In this document: positions 6,213 through 13,046 of the stretch, piece by piece
Numbering within the stretch: the first letter of the stretch is position 1
Layout: each line of letters starts with the position of its first letter
Assembly: GCA_019419725.1 (NCBI GenBank)
Contig: DXZL01000024.1
Span: 1 to 16,018 of the forward strand
Source: Veillonella sp.
Lineage (GTDB): Bacteria > Bacillota > Negativicutes > Veillonellales > Veillonellaceae
Reading direction: 5' to 3'
Length of the DNA: 16,018 nucleotides
Translations under genes and position numbers: made by a program
The notes under the pieces: model-generated
Told to the model about the DNA's origin: nothing
The model's database searches: none
What the model saw: only the letters and a program-made list of their open reading frames with translations

Positions 6213-7064
6213 CTATTTGCGCAAACCACCAATTTTATCTTTTGCTGTATTAACAGTGTTTGTAGCAACATCTTTTGCTGTTTCAACAGCATCATTAGCT
6301 TTAGTTTTTGCAGTTTCTACTGCAGCTTGTGCAGAAGCTTTAGCTACTTCTACGCCACCTTTAGCTAATTCTTTAGCTACATCAATATTTTCTTTAGCAA
6401 CATCAATTTTCTCTTTTGCCGCATCGGTTACTTTCGCCACAACTTCTGCTGCATTGTCATGAAGTTGATATTTTGTTTCTGTATTCCATTTATCGATAGC
6501 AGGTGTTACTTTTTCTTCGTAAACTTGTTTCAAAGTTTCTTTAGCAAGACCTGTTTCATTAGCAATACCAGCCCAAACGTCGCGTTGACCTTGTGTGAAA
6601 GGAATGCTAGCGCTTGCATCACGGATGATGTCACCTGCTATAGCTTTACCGCTTTCAAGGAATTCAGCAACCATTGGTTTATAACGTTCGATATCAGAAG
6701 GCATACCATCTTGGATCCAAATGTGAGCAATTTTACCGATAGCATATGTTAAACCAACTGCTACAGGAACGCGAACTGCTTTTAGAGGAACAAGAAGAGA
6801 AATAGCCGCTGTACCTACAGCTGTGCTAAGACCACCAACTAGCCCCACTACGGCACCAGATTGTAATTCTACTTCATAAAGATGTGCAATGCGAGTTACC
6901 ATATACGTTGCATTGGCGCACAAAGCAACACTGCTGAATTTAGGGGATAATGCCAATGCCGCTGCACGACCTGCACCCCAGAAAATAAATTGTTCAACTT
7001 GATAGTCACGGTCTTGAGAACCATCCATAAGTGGCTCAAGTGTTACGCCATTATATTCTGCCAT
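6213..7064 (-). CDS. DUF697-like membrane protein with amphipathic 11-residue repeats
   Basis: A 283-residue protein in two parts. Residues about 30-145 hold small-residue-rich hydrophobic helices (including VVGLVGGLSTAVGTAAISLLV and VAVGLTYAIGKIAHIWI) followed by a polar segment. By eye this resembles the DUF697/YcjF domain, where a 'GAATYALGRAFIAYFESG' stretch recurs, but no GTPase domain is attached. The tail from about residue 210 is a long, highly charged amphipathic helix. It has 7-residue units KEKIDVA and KENIDVA (217-230), then four 11-residue units starting VEVAK, VETAK, VETAK and VNTAK at 238, 249, 260 and 271. Such 11-mers recall LEA, apolipoprotein and synuclein helices that lie on lipid surfaces. 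AAGGAG is 7 bases before the ATG. It heads a two-gene unit with DUF1232. The family match is tentative and the function unknown. Confidence 0.7.
   Translation of the reverse strand: MAEYNGVTLEPLMDGSQDRDYQVEQFIFWGAGRAAALALSPKFSSVALCANATYMVTRIAHLYEVELQSGAVVGLVGGLSTAVGTAAISLLVPLKAVRVPVAVGLTYAIGKIAHIWIQDGMPSDIERYKPMVAEFLESGKAIAGDIIRDASASIPFTQGQRDVWAGIANETGLAKETLKQVYEEKVTPAIDKWNTETKYQLHDNAAEVVAKVTDAAKEKIDVAKENIDVAKELAKGGVEVAKASAQAAVETAKTKANDAVETAKDVATNTVNTAKDKIGGLRK
6216..6416 (-). repeat. coding repeat: two 7-residue then four 11-residue units
   Basis: Residues 217-283 of the DUF697-like protein. The four 11-mers share V-E/N-x-A-K at positions 1-5, and the middle two both begin VETAK. On the plus strand they appear as repeated 'tttagct' and 'gcagtttc/gctgtttc' segments. 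The units are degenerate in DNA, which points to selection on the helix rather than very recent duplication. Confidence 0.8.
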
Positions 7065-7113
7065 AAGTATTCTCCTTTGTTGTGAACCAACTATAGGTCA
7101 TATTATTAGTATT

Positions 7114-7141
7114 ATTATACCATTCTATTGCTAGAAGTGAA
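7114..7141 (-). promoter_or_regulatory. promoter of the DUF697-like/DUF1232 unit
   Basis: On the minus strand a perfect TATAAT (7114-7119) is preceded after 16 bases by TTCACT (7136-7141), four of six matching the -35 consensus. The predicted start near 7107 gives a leader of about 43 bases. The surrounding DNA is very A+T rich. Confidence 0.7.
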
Positions 7142-7201
7142 ATGAATTTTTCTAATTATCTATAGATTTAAAAAATAAAATAACTTCCAATATTTTCTAT
7201 C

Positions 7202-7969
7202 TTACCAACTAGTGAGACCACCATCGATAGTCCATGCTGCCCCCGTTACAAAGGAAGCTTTATTGCTCAATAAAAATACAATAACCTCTCCAATTTCATG
7301 AGGTTGACCAATGCGTCCCAAGGGATAATGTTGGCCCATTTCAGCCTTAGCAGCCTCTGCATCTTGCTGAGCATTTGCAATTTGTTTATCTACTAAAGAG
7401 GTATCCACATCACCAGGACAAACACAGTTAACGCGCACATTATGTGGTGCCATTTCAAGGGATAGTGATTTCGTAAAACTCACTACCGCACCTTTTGAAG
7501 CGCCGTATACAGAGCAAGCCACATTACCTTGTAAGCCTGCATCACTAGCTACCGTTACGATACTGCCCTTTGTAGCGCGCAAATAGGGCAATGCCGCTTG
7601 GCACAAGAAAACCGTACCTTTCACATTGGTGCCAAACATTTCATCAAAGGCTGCTTCCGTTACATCTGCTAGAAGCTCTTCTTCATAATAGCCTGCTGCT
7701 GTTACGAGAGCAGAAACACCGCCGAATAATTTAACGGTTTCTTTTACAATACGCTGACAATCTTCAATCTTCGATACATCCCCTTGGATGTACTGCACCC
7801 TTGAAGAATAGCGGCGCAATTTCATCTTAGCCGTTTGTCCTGATTTTTCATCACGACCGTTAATGACAACACACCAGCCTTCTTTAAGAAGCAATTTTGC
7901 CGTAGCAAATCCGATGCCCGATGTGCCACCACTAATCAATGCCACTTGTACATCACTTTTATGAGGCAT
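7202..7969 (-). CDS. short-chain dehydrogenase/reductase (SDR, classical)
   Basis: A 255-residue classical SDR, an NAD(P)-dependent oxidoreductase acting on an alcohol or carbonyl. It shows the nucleotide loop SGGTSGIG (residues 13-20), the catalytic tetrad N115, S142, Y155 and K159 (YGASKG), the PGDVDT segment after strand 6, and the usual C-terminal FVTGAAWTIDGG. The basic residue in NGRD (R39) after strand 2 favours NADP(H). The usual NNAG motif reads TAAG here. AGGAGG sits 7 bases before the ATG and 11 bases separate it from the transporter gene upstream, so it is the last gene of the dat-metNI-yerC-TSUP run. The substrate is unknown; family similarity to 3-oxoacyl-ACP reductases is generic and does not prove that role. 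Confidence 0.88.
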   Translation of the reverse strand: MPHKSDVQVALISGGTSGIGFATAKLLLKEGWCVVINGRDEKSGQTAKMKLRRYSSRVQYIQGDVSKIEDCQRIVKETVKLFGGVSALVTAAGYYEEELLADVTEAAFDEMFGTNVKGTVFLCQAALPYLRATKGSIVTVASDAGLQGNVACSVYGASKGAVVSFTKSLSLEMAPHNVRVNCVCPGDVDTSLVDKQIANAQQDAEAAKAEMGQHYPLGRIGQPHEIGEVIVFLLSNKASFVTGAAWTIDGGLTSW

Positions 7970-7980
7970 ACCTTGCCCTC

Positions 7981-8775
7981 CTATAATGTGGAAACATAGT
8001 CATAGACTAATTTCAGCAACATAACTGTCGTTACCGACAAGAATACAACACGTACCAACGACGAACCCTTAGCAATAGCTAAATGAGATCCTAAGTAAGC
8101 ACCTATAATTTGGCCTACCCCTGTAGCTAAGCCGTACTTAATATTGACGTGCCCTAAATAGAAAAACACGATTAAAGATGCTAAATTACTAGTAAAATTC
8201 AATATTTTTGCATTCGCAGAAGCATGCAGAAAATCAAAGCCAGTAAAGATAAAGCCCATAATCAAAAATGTACCTGTACCAGGGCCAATAAAGCCATCAT
8301 AAACACCAATGCCAAGAGCAAAAGCCATGCAAATATACAATGCTTTTCCTGCTACTGCTGAGGTACGGTTTATTTCGCCCCAATCCTTTTTAAATACCAC
8401 AAAAAGTGTGACACACACGAGTAGGACGATAATAATAGGCTTTACATATAAGGGTGGCAATGATACAACTGCTAAGGTACCAAGCATGGATCCTATAAAT
8501 GTAAAAGGTAGTAATTTACGAACTAGAGAAAAATCAACCATGTGATTTCTTAAGAATGTAATTGACGCACTGCCAGCTCCAAATATACTAGACAGCTTAT
8601 TACTGCCTAAGGCCATACTCGGCGGAAGGTTGGTTAATAGCATAGCAGGAACAGAGATTAGTCCCCCACCGCCCACAATGGAGTCTACAAAGCCGGCAAA
8701 AGCACCTGCTACAGCGAGTAAAACGAGAATTAGGATATCAAATGGTAAACCTGTTACCTCAATAAGCCACTCCAT
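7981..8775 (-). CDS. TSUP (TauE/SafE) family membrane transporter
   Basis: A 264-residue polytopic membrane protein of the TauE/SafE (YfcA-like) family. Members export or import small sulfur-containing or organic anions such as sulfite, sulfoacetate or taurine derivatives. The family signature is visible twice: GFVDSIVGGGGLISVPAML near the N-terminus and GVYDGFIGPGTGTFLIMGF in the middle, each opening one half of the internal repeat. About eight hydrophobic segments are expected. I chose the ATG at 8775 (MEWLIEV) since AGGAGG lies 5 bases upstream. An in-frame ATG at 8829 has no binding site and would translate the hairpin at 8800-8825. It is downstream of metNI and the YerC-like regulator; whether the cargo is related to methionine or sulfur metabolism is speculation. 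Confidence 0.88.
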   Translation of the reverse strand: MEWLIEVTGLPFDILILVLLAVAGAFAGFVDSIVGGGGLISVPAMLLTNLPPSMALGSNKLSSIFGAGSASITFLRNHMVDFSLVRKLLPFTFIGSMLGTLAVVSLPPLYVKPIIIVLLVCVTLFVVFKKDWGEINRTSAVAGKALYICMAFALGIGVYDGFIGPGTGTFLIMGFIFTGFDFLHASANAKILNFTSNLASLIVFFYLGHVNIKYGLATGVGQIIGAYLGSHLAIAKGSSLVRVVFLSVTTVMLLKLVYDYVSTL

Positions 8776-8799
8776 ATAAACCTCCTGTAGATAGCACAT

Positions 8800-8825
8800 C
8801 AACGGTCGCCAAAAGGCCACCGTTG
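8800..8825 (-). promoter_or_regulatory. intergenic hairpin between the YerC-like and TSUP genes
   Basis: An 11-base inverted repeat (CAACGGT outer arms, GGCC/GGCG inner, one mismatch) closes a 4-base AAAA/TTTT loop. No T run follows on the minus strand and only A's occupy the loop on the plus strand, so it is not a typical terminator. It lies 25 bases before the TSUP start and could be a processing or stability element that separates expression levels in the operon. Confidence 0.5.
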
Positions 8826-8840
8826 TCATGCTAGTTTATT

Positions 8841-9137
8841 TTATTTTGCACCTAGACGATCTAAAGCTAATGTGTATCCATCAGCACCATAGACTAAGCA
8901 TCGTTTGACACGACTAATAGTAGCCGTGCTCGCACCTGTTTCTTCTACAATTTTTTCGTAGCTATCACCGGCACGTAGCATTTTTGCTACTTGTAAGCGT
9001 TGAGACAAAGCTTTCAATTCATTAATCGTACAGATATCTTCAAAGAATGCATAGCACTCCTCAGTATTTTCAAGCGTTAATATAGCGGTGAATAGCTCAT
9101 CGTTTTGTTCACTTCTCAACTTCTCATTGATACTCAT
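8841..9137 (-). CDS. YerC/YecD family TrpR-like DNA-binding protein
   Basis: A 98-residue protein of the TrpR-like YerC/YecD family. The family core CYAFFEDICTINELKALSQR (residues 28-47) is followed by AKMLRAGDSYEKI and the helix-turn-helix ETGASTATISRVKRCL (about 65-80), then the conserved YGADGYTLALDRL ending. It matches the family along its whole length. YerC proteins resemble the Trp repressor in fold, but their ligand is generally unknown. AGGAGG lies 5 bases before the ATG and 9 bases separate it from metI, so it is co-transcribed with metN-metI, in the position where metQ often sits. Autoregulation of the operon is plausible, but the sequence does not prove it. Confidence 0.93.
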   Translation of the reverse strand: MSINEKLRSEQNDELFTAILTLENTEECYAFFEDICTINELKALSQRLQVAKMLRAGDSYEKIVEETGASTATISRVKRCLVYGADGYTLALDRLGAK

Positions 9138-9146
9138 AGGATCCTC

Positions 9147-9800
9147 CTACTTCTTATTCATCGCTTTAGACCAAGCATCGCCAATCATTTGGACTAATTG
9201 TACCAAAATAACCAAGATGATAATGGTAGCAATCATAATATCAGCTTGGAAACGTTGGTAACCATAGCGGATAGCAATATCACCAAGGCCACCGCCACCG
9301 ATAGCACCAGCCATTGCAGAGTAACTGATGAGGTTAACGATAAGAACCGTTACGTTATCGATAATCGTAGGCAATGCTTCAGGTAATAATACTTTCCAAA
9401 TGATTTGGAGTGGACTTGCACCCATGGATTGGGCCGCTTCAATTACGCCAAAGTTAATATCTTTAATAGATGTTTCTACAAGACGTGCTAAGAATGGAAT
9501 TGCAGCGATTGTTAAAGGCACACAAGCTGCAGTGGTACCAATAGATGTACCTGCCACCATACGAGTGAATGGAATGATAGCTACCATCAAAATGATAAAT
9601 GGTACGGAACGCGTTGCATTGACGATAGCACCTAGCACCTTATTAAGCGCTACATTTTCTAAGATATGACCCTTAGAGGTTACTACCAAAATAACACCGA
9701 GAGGGATACCAAGTAACATAGCCATGACCGTAGAAATAATGGTCATTTGCAATGTATCAAGGGTACCAGTTATGAGAAGATTAATGATTTGCTCTGACAT
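9147..9800 (-). CDS. metI: methionine ABC transporter permease MetI
   Basis: A 217-residue inner-membrane permease of the MetI family, expected to form a dimer with MetN for import of L- or D-methionine. About five transmembrane helices are visible. The cytoplasmic coupling loop has the EAA motif EAAQSMGASPLQIIWKVLLP (residues about 121-140), typical of MetI. GAGGTG lies 7 bases before the ATG. The start overlaps the end of metN by 20 bases, so the two are coupled. No metQ binding-protein gene follows; the next gene downstream is the YerC-like regulator. Confidence 0.93.
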   Translation of the reverse strand: MSEQIINLLITGTLDTLQMTIISTVMAMLLGIPLGVILVVTSKGHILENVALNKVLGAIVNATRSVPFIILMVAIIPFTRMVAGTSIGTTAACVPLTIAAIPFLARLVETSIKDINFGVIEAAQSMGASPLQIIWKVLLPEALPTIIDNVTVLIVNLISYSAMAGAIGGGGLGDIAIRYGYQRFQADIMIATIIILVILVQLVQMIGDAWSKAMNKK

Positions 9801-10827
9801 AACCGATCACCTCGCTTTCAATTGGTAATGTTTTGATGTAGTCTAAGCCCTCTTGCGCATTTTCTGGGTCACCATTCAAGATAACGATAAGGCGACCAAC
9901 GCATGTATTTTGGATATAGTCGATGCCACCAAAGAGGATACTTACATCGAGGTTAAAGCGTCGTACGAGACCTGCCACTACAGGTTCATCTGTAGATTGG
10001 CCTGTGAATTTAAGGCGTACTAATGGAGCTGTACCTGCAATCCATTGATCATGCAATTCCAAATGTTCTAACGCTTCTGGCGGTAAGTTATCACTTACTA
10101 CAGAGCTAATGAATTCTTTTGTGGTATTTTCACGAGGATGTGTAAATACTTCAACAGTGCTACCTTCCTCGAGGATTACACCACCTTCAATAACCGCTAC
10201 GCGATCACAGATTTCACGGATTACGTGCATTTCATGAGTGATGAGAACGATAGTAAGGCCCATTTTTTCGTTGATATCTTTCAACAATTTCAAAATGGAT
10301 TCTGTTGTTTGCGGATCCAGAGCAGATGTAGCTTCATCACAAAGAAGAACCTTTGGATTAGACGCTAAGGCACGAGCGATACCAACACGTTGTTTTTGAC
10401 CACCAGACAATTGAGATGGATAGTTGTTCATACGCTCAGTAAGACCTACGATATCAAGGATTGGCGTAATGCGTTCCTTGATTTCGGATTTGCTCAAGCC
10501 TTGTAATTCCAACGGAAATGCCACATTGTCATACACTGTACGAGAGGACAAAAGGTTAAAATGTTGGAAAATCATACCAATATCTTTGCGTGCTTTACGT
10601 AAATCGGATTTGCTAAGTGTTGTTAAATCTGTACCATTGACGATAACAGAGCCAGATGTAGGAGCTTCGAGCATGTTGATGCATCGAATTAATGTGGATT
10701 TACCGGCCCCAGATTGACCGATAATGCCAAAGATTTCACCTTCTTTAACATCAAGGCTAATATCTTTTAATGCTTCCACACGAGTAGCGCCTTCATAGAC
10801 TTTACTAATGTGTTGTAATTGAATCAA
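9781..10827 (-). CDS. metN: methionine ABC transporter ATP-binding protein MetN
   Basis: A 348-residue ABC ATPase. Walker A is GQSGAGKST (37-45), the Q-loop is at Q88, the signature LSGGQKQR at 140-147, Walker B VLLCDEATSALD at 160-171 and the switch His at H198. The C-terminal 80 residues or so form the NIL (ACT-like) regulatory domain that in MetN binds methionine and inhibits transport when the cell is replete. That domain separates MetN from other polar amino-acid transporters. The start is TTG at 10827: AAGGA lies 7 bases upstream and no ATG is available in frame nearby. A 55-base gap separates it from the aminotransferase gene upstream. There is no room for a SAM riboswitch, and none is seen. 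Confidence 0.94.
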   Translation of the reverse strand: MIQLQHISKVYEGATRVEALKDISLDVKEGEIFGIIGQSGAGKSTLIRCINMLEAPTSGSVIVNGTDLTTLSKSDLRKARKDIGMIFQHFNLLSSRTVYDNVAFPLELQGLSKSEIKERITPILDIVGLTERMNNYPSQLSGGQKQRVGIARALASNPKVLLCDEATSALDPQTTESILKLLKDINEKMGLTIVLITHEMHVIREICDRVAVIEGGVILEEGSTVEVFTHPRENTTKEFISSVVSDNLPPEALEHLELHDQWIAGTAPLVRLKFTGQSTDEPVVAGLVRRFNLDVSILFGGIDYIQNTCVGRLIVILNGDPENAQEGLDYIKTLPIESEVIGYVRANH

Positions 10828-10882
10828 AATAATGTCCTTTCTTAAGGTAAAAGTTTACCATGTAATGAAAGTAGATGACCTA

Positions 10883-11740
10883 TTAAGGCAAACCTTCTTC
10901 CATCAATTTTTCTAATGCTTCGCGTAGACGAAGTGTAATAGCACCTGGTTTACCACCGGATACTGGATTTCTGTCTAGCTTAGTAATTGGGATGACACCA
11001 CCAATTGTATCGGTAAAGAATAATTCGTCCGCATCATCTACAAAGGCGCGGTCAAATTCTTTTTCGATGAGAGTAATACCTAGAGATGGTGCTACGCGGG
11101 TCAAAATCATTTGGCGCGTAATACCTTTTAAGATATGATTATCTGCTGGGTGCGTATACAAGATACCATCTTTGACAGCAAACACATTAGATGTTGCACC
11201 TTCTGTACAAATGCCATCGCGGAATAACATAGCTGTATAAGCAAATTTCTTTTCCGCTTTAGTTTGAGCCAAGATATTTGGAATCAAGTTAGTAGTCTTA
11301 ACATCTACATGATCCCAACGTTCATCAGGCAATGCGATTGCTTTTACACCTTCACCCAATTTATTAACTGCATCCATATCCAAATTACGGATAGACATGA
11401 GCATTTGTGGTTCTAGTTTAGAACGATCGTATGCATGATGGCGTGGCGCTACACCACGAGAGATTTGCAAATAAATATAGCCCTCTTTGATTTCACTTTG
11501 CTCGATTAGAATTTCGTGCAATTCTGTTAAATCATCTGGGGTCATTTTTACGGGAATATCCATTTCACGCATAGAGCGATACAAGCGATCTTGATGGTAG
11601 GACAATGCGAAGCAACGGCCTTTTACGACACGTACCACTTCGTATACGGAATCACCAAACAAATAACCACGGTCATCAATGCTGATAACTTTGGCACCTG
11701 GTTCAACGAATTCGCCATTAAAATATGTTAATTCTTGCAT
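10883..11740 (-). CDS. dat: D-amino-acid aminotransferase (class IV PLP enzyme)
   Basis: A 285-residue fold-type IV PLP enzyme matching bacterial D-alanine/D-amino-acid aminotransferase along its length. It interconverts D-alanine plus 2-oxoglutarate with pyruvate plus D-glutamate, feeding peptidoglycan. The PLP lysine is K148 (DVKTTN) and E180 in TEGATSN is placed to contact the pyridine nitrogen. The substrate-carboxylate trap that separates this enzyme from the branched-chain enzyme is visible as Y33 in DSVYEVV and R100-x-H102 in RGVAPRHH. ILYTHPADNHILKGITR (193-209) is near-identical to the Bacillus enzyme. Transcription starts from the extended -10 promoter at 11797-11805. The ATG follows GAGGTG by 5 bases. 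With murI it gives two routes to D-Glu in this window. Confidence 0.9.
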   Translation of the reverse strand: MQELTYFNGEFVEPGAKVISIDDRGYLFGDSVYEVVRVVKGRCFALSYHQDRLYRSMREMDIPVKMTPDDLTELHEILIEQSEIKEGYIYLQISRGVAPRHHAYDRSKLEPQMLMSIRNLDMDAVNKLGEGVKAIALPDERWDHVDVKTTNLIPNILAQTKAEKKFAYTAMLFRDGICTEGATSNVFAVKDGILYTHPADNHILKGITRQMILTRVAPSLGITLIEKEFDRAFVDDADELFFTDTIGGVIPITKLDRNPVSGGKPGAITLRLREALEKLMEEGLP

Positions 11741-11796
11741 AGGAGCACCTCTTTTTCTATATCGTTACTCTATCAAGTAGTAATCATCATGGACTT

Positions 11797-11805
11797 ATTA
11801 TATCA
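11797..11805 (-). promoter_or_regulatory. extended -10 promoter of dat and the downstream operon
   Basis: On the minus strand TGATATAAT (TG, one base, then perfect TATAAT) occupies these bases. The -35 region (near 11820-11825) is poor, as is usual for extended -10 promoters. The predicted start near 11790 gives a leader of about 50 bases. The promoter probably serves dat, metN, metI, yerC, TSUP and the SDR, because no other promoter of equal quality is seen before 7202. Confidence 0.75.
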
Positions 11806-11820
11806 CAATTACTTTCAAAT

Positions 11821-11842
11821 TTTCACACTTTACTTTGTGAAA
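11821..11842. promoter_or_regulatory. inverted-repeat operator candidate upstream of dat
   Basis: TTTCACA and TGTGAAA form perfect 7-base arms around an 8-base spacer. The repeat overlaps the -35 zone of the dat promoter, a good place for a repressor or activator. The regulator is unknown; the YerC-like protein is one possibility. It is also close to a short hairpin, but no T tract follows. Confidence 0.55.
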
Positions 11843-11860
11843 GATATAACTTAGATATAC

Positions 11861-11906
11861 AAAAATCCGCTAGGATGCCATAGCTAAAAACTATATCCTA
11901 GCGGAT
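11861..11906 (-). terminator. rho-independent terminator after the acyltransferase gene
   Basis: On the minus strand ATCCGCTAGGAT (11895-11906) pairs perfectly with ATCCTAGCGGAT (11865-11876) over 12 bases, and ATAG/CTAT pair inside the loop. A run of T follows. It is the strongest terminator in the window and insulates the dat operon from the gene pair upstream. Confidence 0.92.
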
Positions 11907-11914
11907 GTATATTA

Positions 11915-13030
11915 TTAATGTCCTAATATAAATTTACGTAATGGTTTAGGTACATGATTCAATGTCACGGCAGTCAAATAGGACAGGCCTAGCGCCATCA
12001 CATACATAGCTAGCACATTAACTACGGTATATAAAAGATTATATTTAGCCATCACGCCAGAGATAATCAACAACCAGAATGGATGTGCTAAATAAATACC
12101 GTAAGACTTATCCCCTATTTCTGACCAAGTGGATTCCATAGTCGCATTCATTGGTAAGGTTTGGAATAAGAACAGACTAAATAGTGTTCCCAGTCCAGTA
12201 TAGAGGACACCCATTGGGCTCATTTGATGAACTGTATAGATTGCTTCTAGAACAGTATAATGCCATACGTCCATGACATAGTAGTAGGATCCGAGCATCA
12301 ATAAAATAGAACCTACCGCACTAATGCCTAACAAGTAGCGATAGCGCCACATGTATTCGCATACCGTTTCATATCTTTCAGCACATACAGCCCCCAACAA
12401 GAATATCCACACATAATGGATAACCCAATAATTTAGTCTCATATCAAAGAGATATTTCAATACAGGGTTATTACTAAGATGTTCTGTTACCCAACGGCCA
12501 AGCATGTAAGATGATACATAATCGATGCCAACTTGGATGATAAATAGTAATACCATCCAGAATACAGGACGTTTTAAGATGACTTTCACCATAGCTCGCC
12601 ATAGAGGCATCATCACGTAGAACCATAAGAGGATAACCATAAAGTATAAATGATACATAGACGTACCAAATAATAGATTTACAGCCAATGGTCCCGGATG
12701 CAAACTACCTAGATTATGCGCCGTTAGACCCGTGTAGAGCAAATAAAATATGGACCACGTAATATATGGAAATAGCACCACCTGAATACGGCGGTGCATA
12801 AATTCCTTATATGAGAATGGTCCCTCTACAGATGTATGGTAGAACAATCCAAATGCAGAGAGGAAGAAAAATGCTGGTACTCCAAAGCGCGATAGAATTT
12901 CTAAGACGCTAATGAGTTCTAAATTTACAAAAGGATTTTGTAATGCGTAAGAACCTACATGAATGCCGATAACACCGAGCATACAGAGGCCACGCATATA
13001 TGTAATTTCCGGTAAAAATGCTTTTTTCAT
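11915..13030 (-). CDS. acyltransferase 3 family integral membrane protein
   Basis: A polytopic protein of 371 residues from the acyltransferase-3 (OatA/WecH) family, which moves acyl groups, usually acetyl, onto extracytoplasmic sugars. The family's R-x10-H motif is present: R13 in MRGLCML and H24 in IGIHVG, with the conserved SRFGVPAFFFLSAFG in the following helix. About ten hydrophobic segments can be counted. There is no soluble SGNH domain as in OatA, so the acceptor is unknown. Two ATGs lie six bases apart; I chose the inner one (13030, MKKAFLP) because AGGGA is then 6 bases upstream rather than touching the start. It begins 16 bases after the DUF4127 gene on the same transcript, which suggests a shared envelope-polysaccharide role. 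The terminator 11861-11906 follows. Confidence 0.88.
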   Translation of the reverse strand: MKKAFLPEITYMRGLCMLGVIGIHVGSYALQNPFVNLELISVLEILSRFGVPAFFFLSAFGLFYHTSVEGPFSYKEFMHRRIQVVLFPYITWSIFYLLYTGLTAHNLGSLHPGPLAVNLLFGTSMYHLYFMVILLWFYVMMPLWRAMVKVILKRPVFWMVLLFIIQVGIDYVSSYMLGRWVTEHLSNNPVLKYLFDMRLNYWVIHYVWIFLLGAVCAERYETVCEYMWRYRYLLGISAVGSILLMLGSYYYVMDVWHYTVLEAIYTVHQMSPMGVLYTGLGTLFSLFLFQTLPMNATMESTWSEIGDKSYGIYLAHPFWLLIISGVMAKYNLLYTVVNVLAMYVMALGLSYLTAVTLNHVPKPLRKFILGH

Positions 13031-13046
13031 GTCCATTCCCTATTCA

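Noticed and set aside
7084..7125. Imperfect ATTATTA-type repeats before the DUF697-like gene as an operator
   Set aside because: The symmetry is partial and is explained by A+T-rich promoter DNA.
7158..7167. Ten-base palindrome ATCTATAGAT downstream of the SDR gene
   Set aside because: It is short and lies in very A+T-rich DNA, where such palindromes arise by chance.
7171..7196. Terminator after the SDR gene
   Set aside because: Only a six-pair A-T stem (AAAATA/TATTTT) before a T-rich stretch; too weak to call although some end must lie near here.
8776..8829. In-frame upstream ATG giving an 18-residue extension of the TSUP transporter
   Set aside because: No ribosome binding site precedes it, the extension would be encoded by the hairpin, and AGGAGG stands before the inner ATG.
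9328..9669. Plus-strand open frame opposite metI
   Set aside because: It is the antisense shadow of a strong membrane-protein gene, has no binding site and resembles no family.
10828..10882. SAM riboswitch or T-box upstream of metN
   Set aside because: The gap is only 55 bases and shows just a tiny GGTAA/TTACC hairpin with no conserved core.
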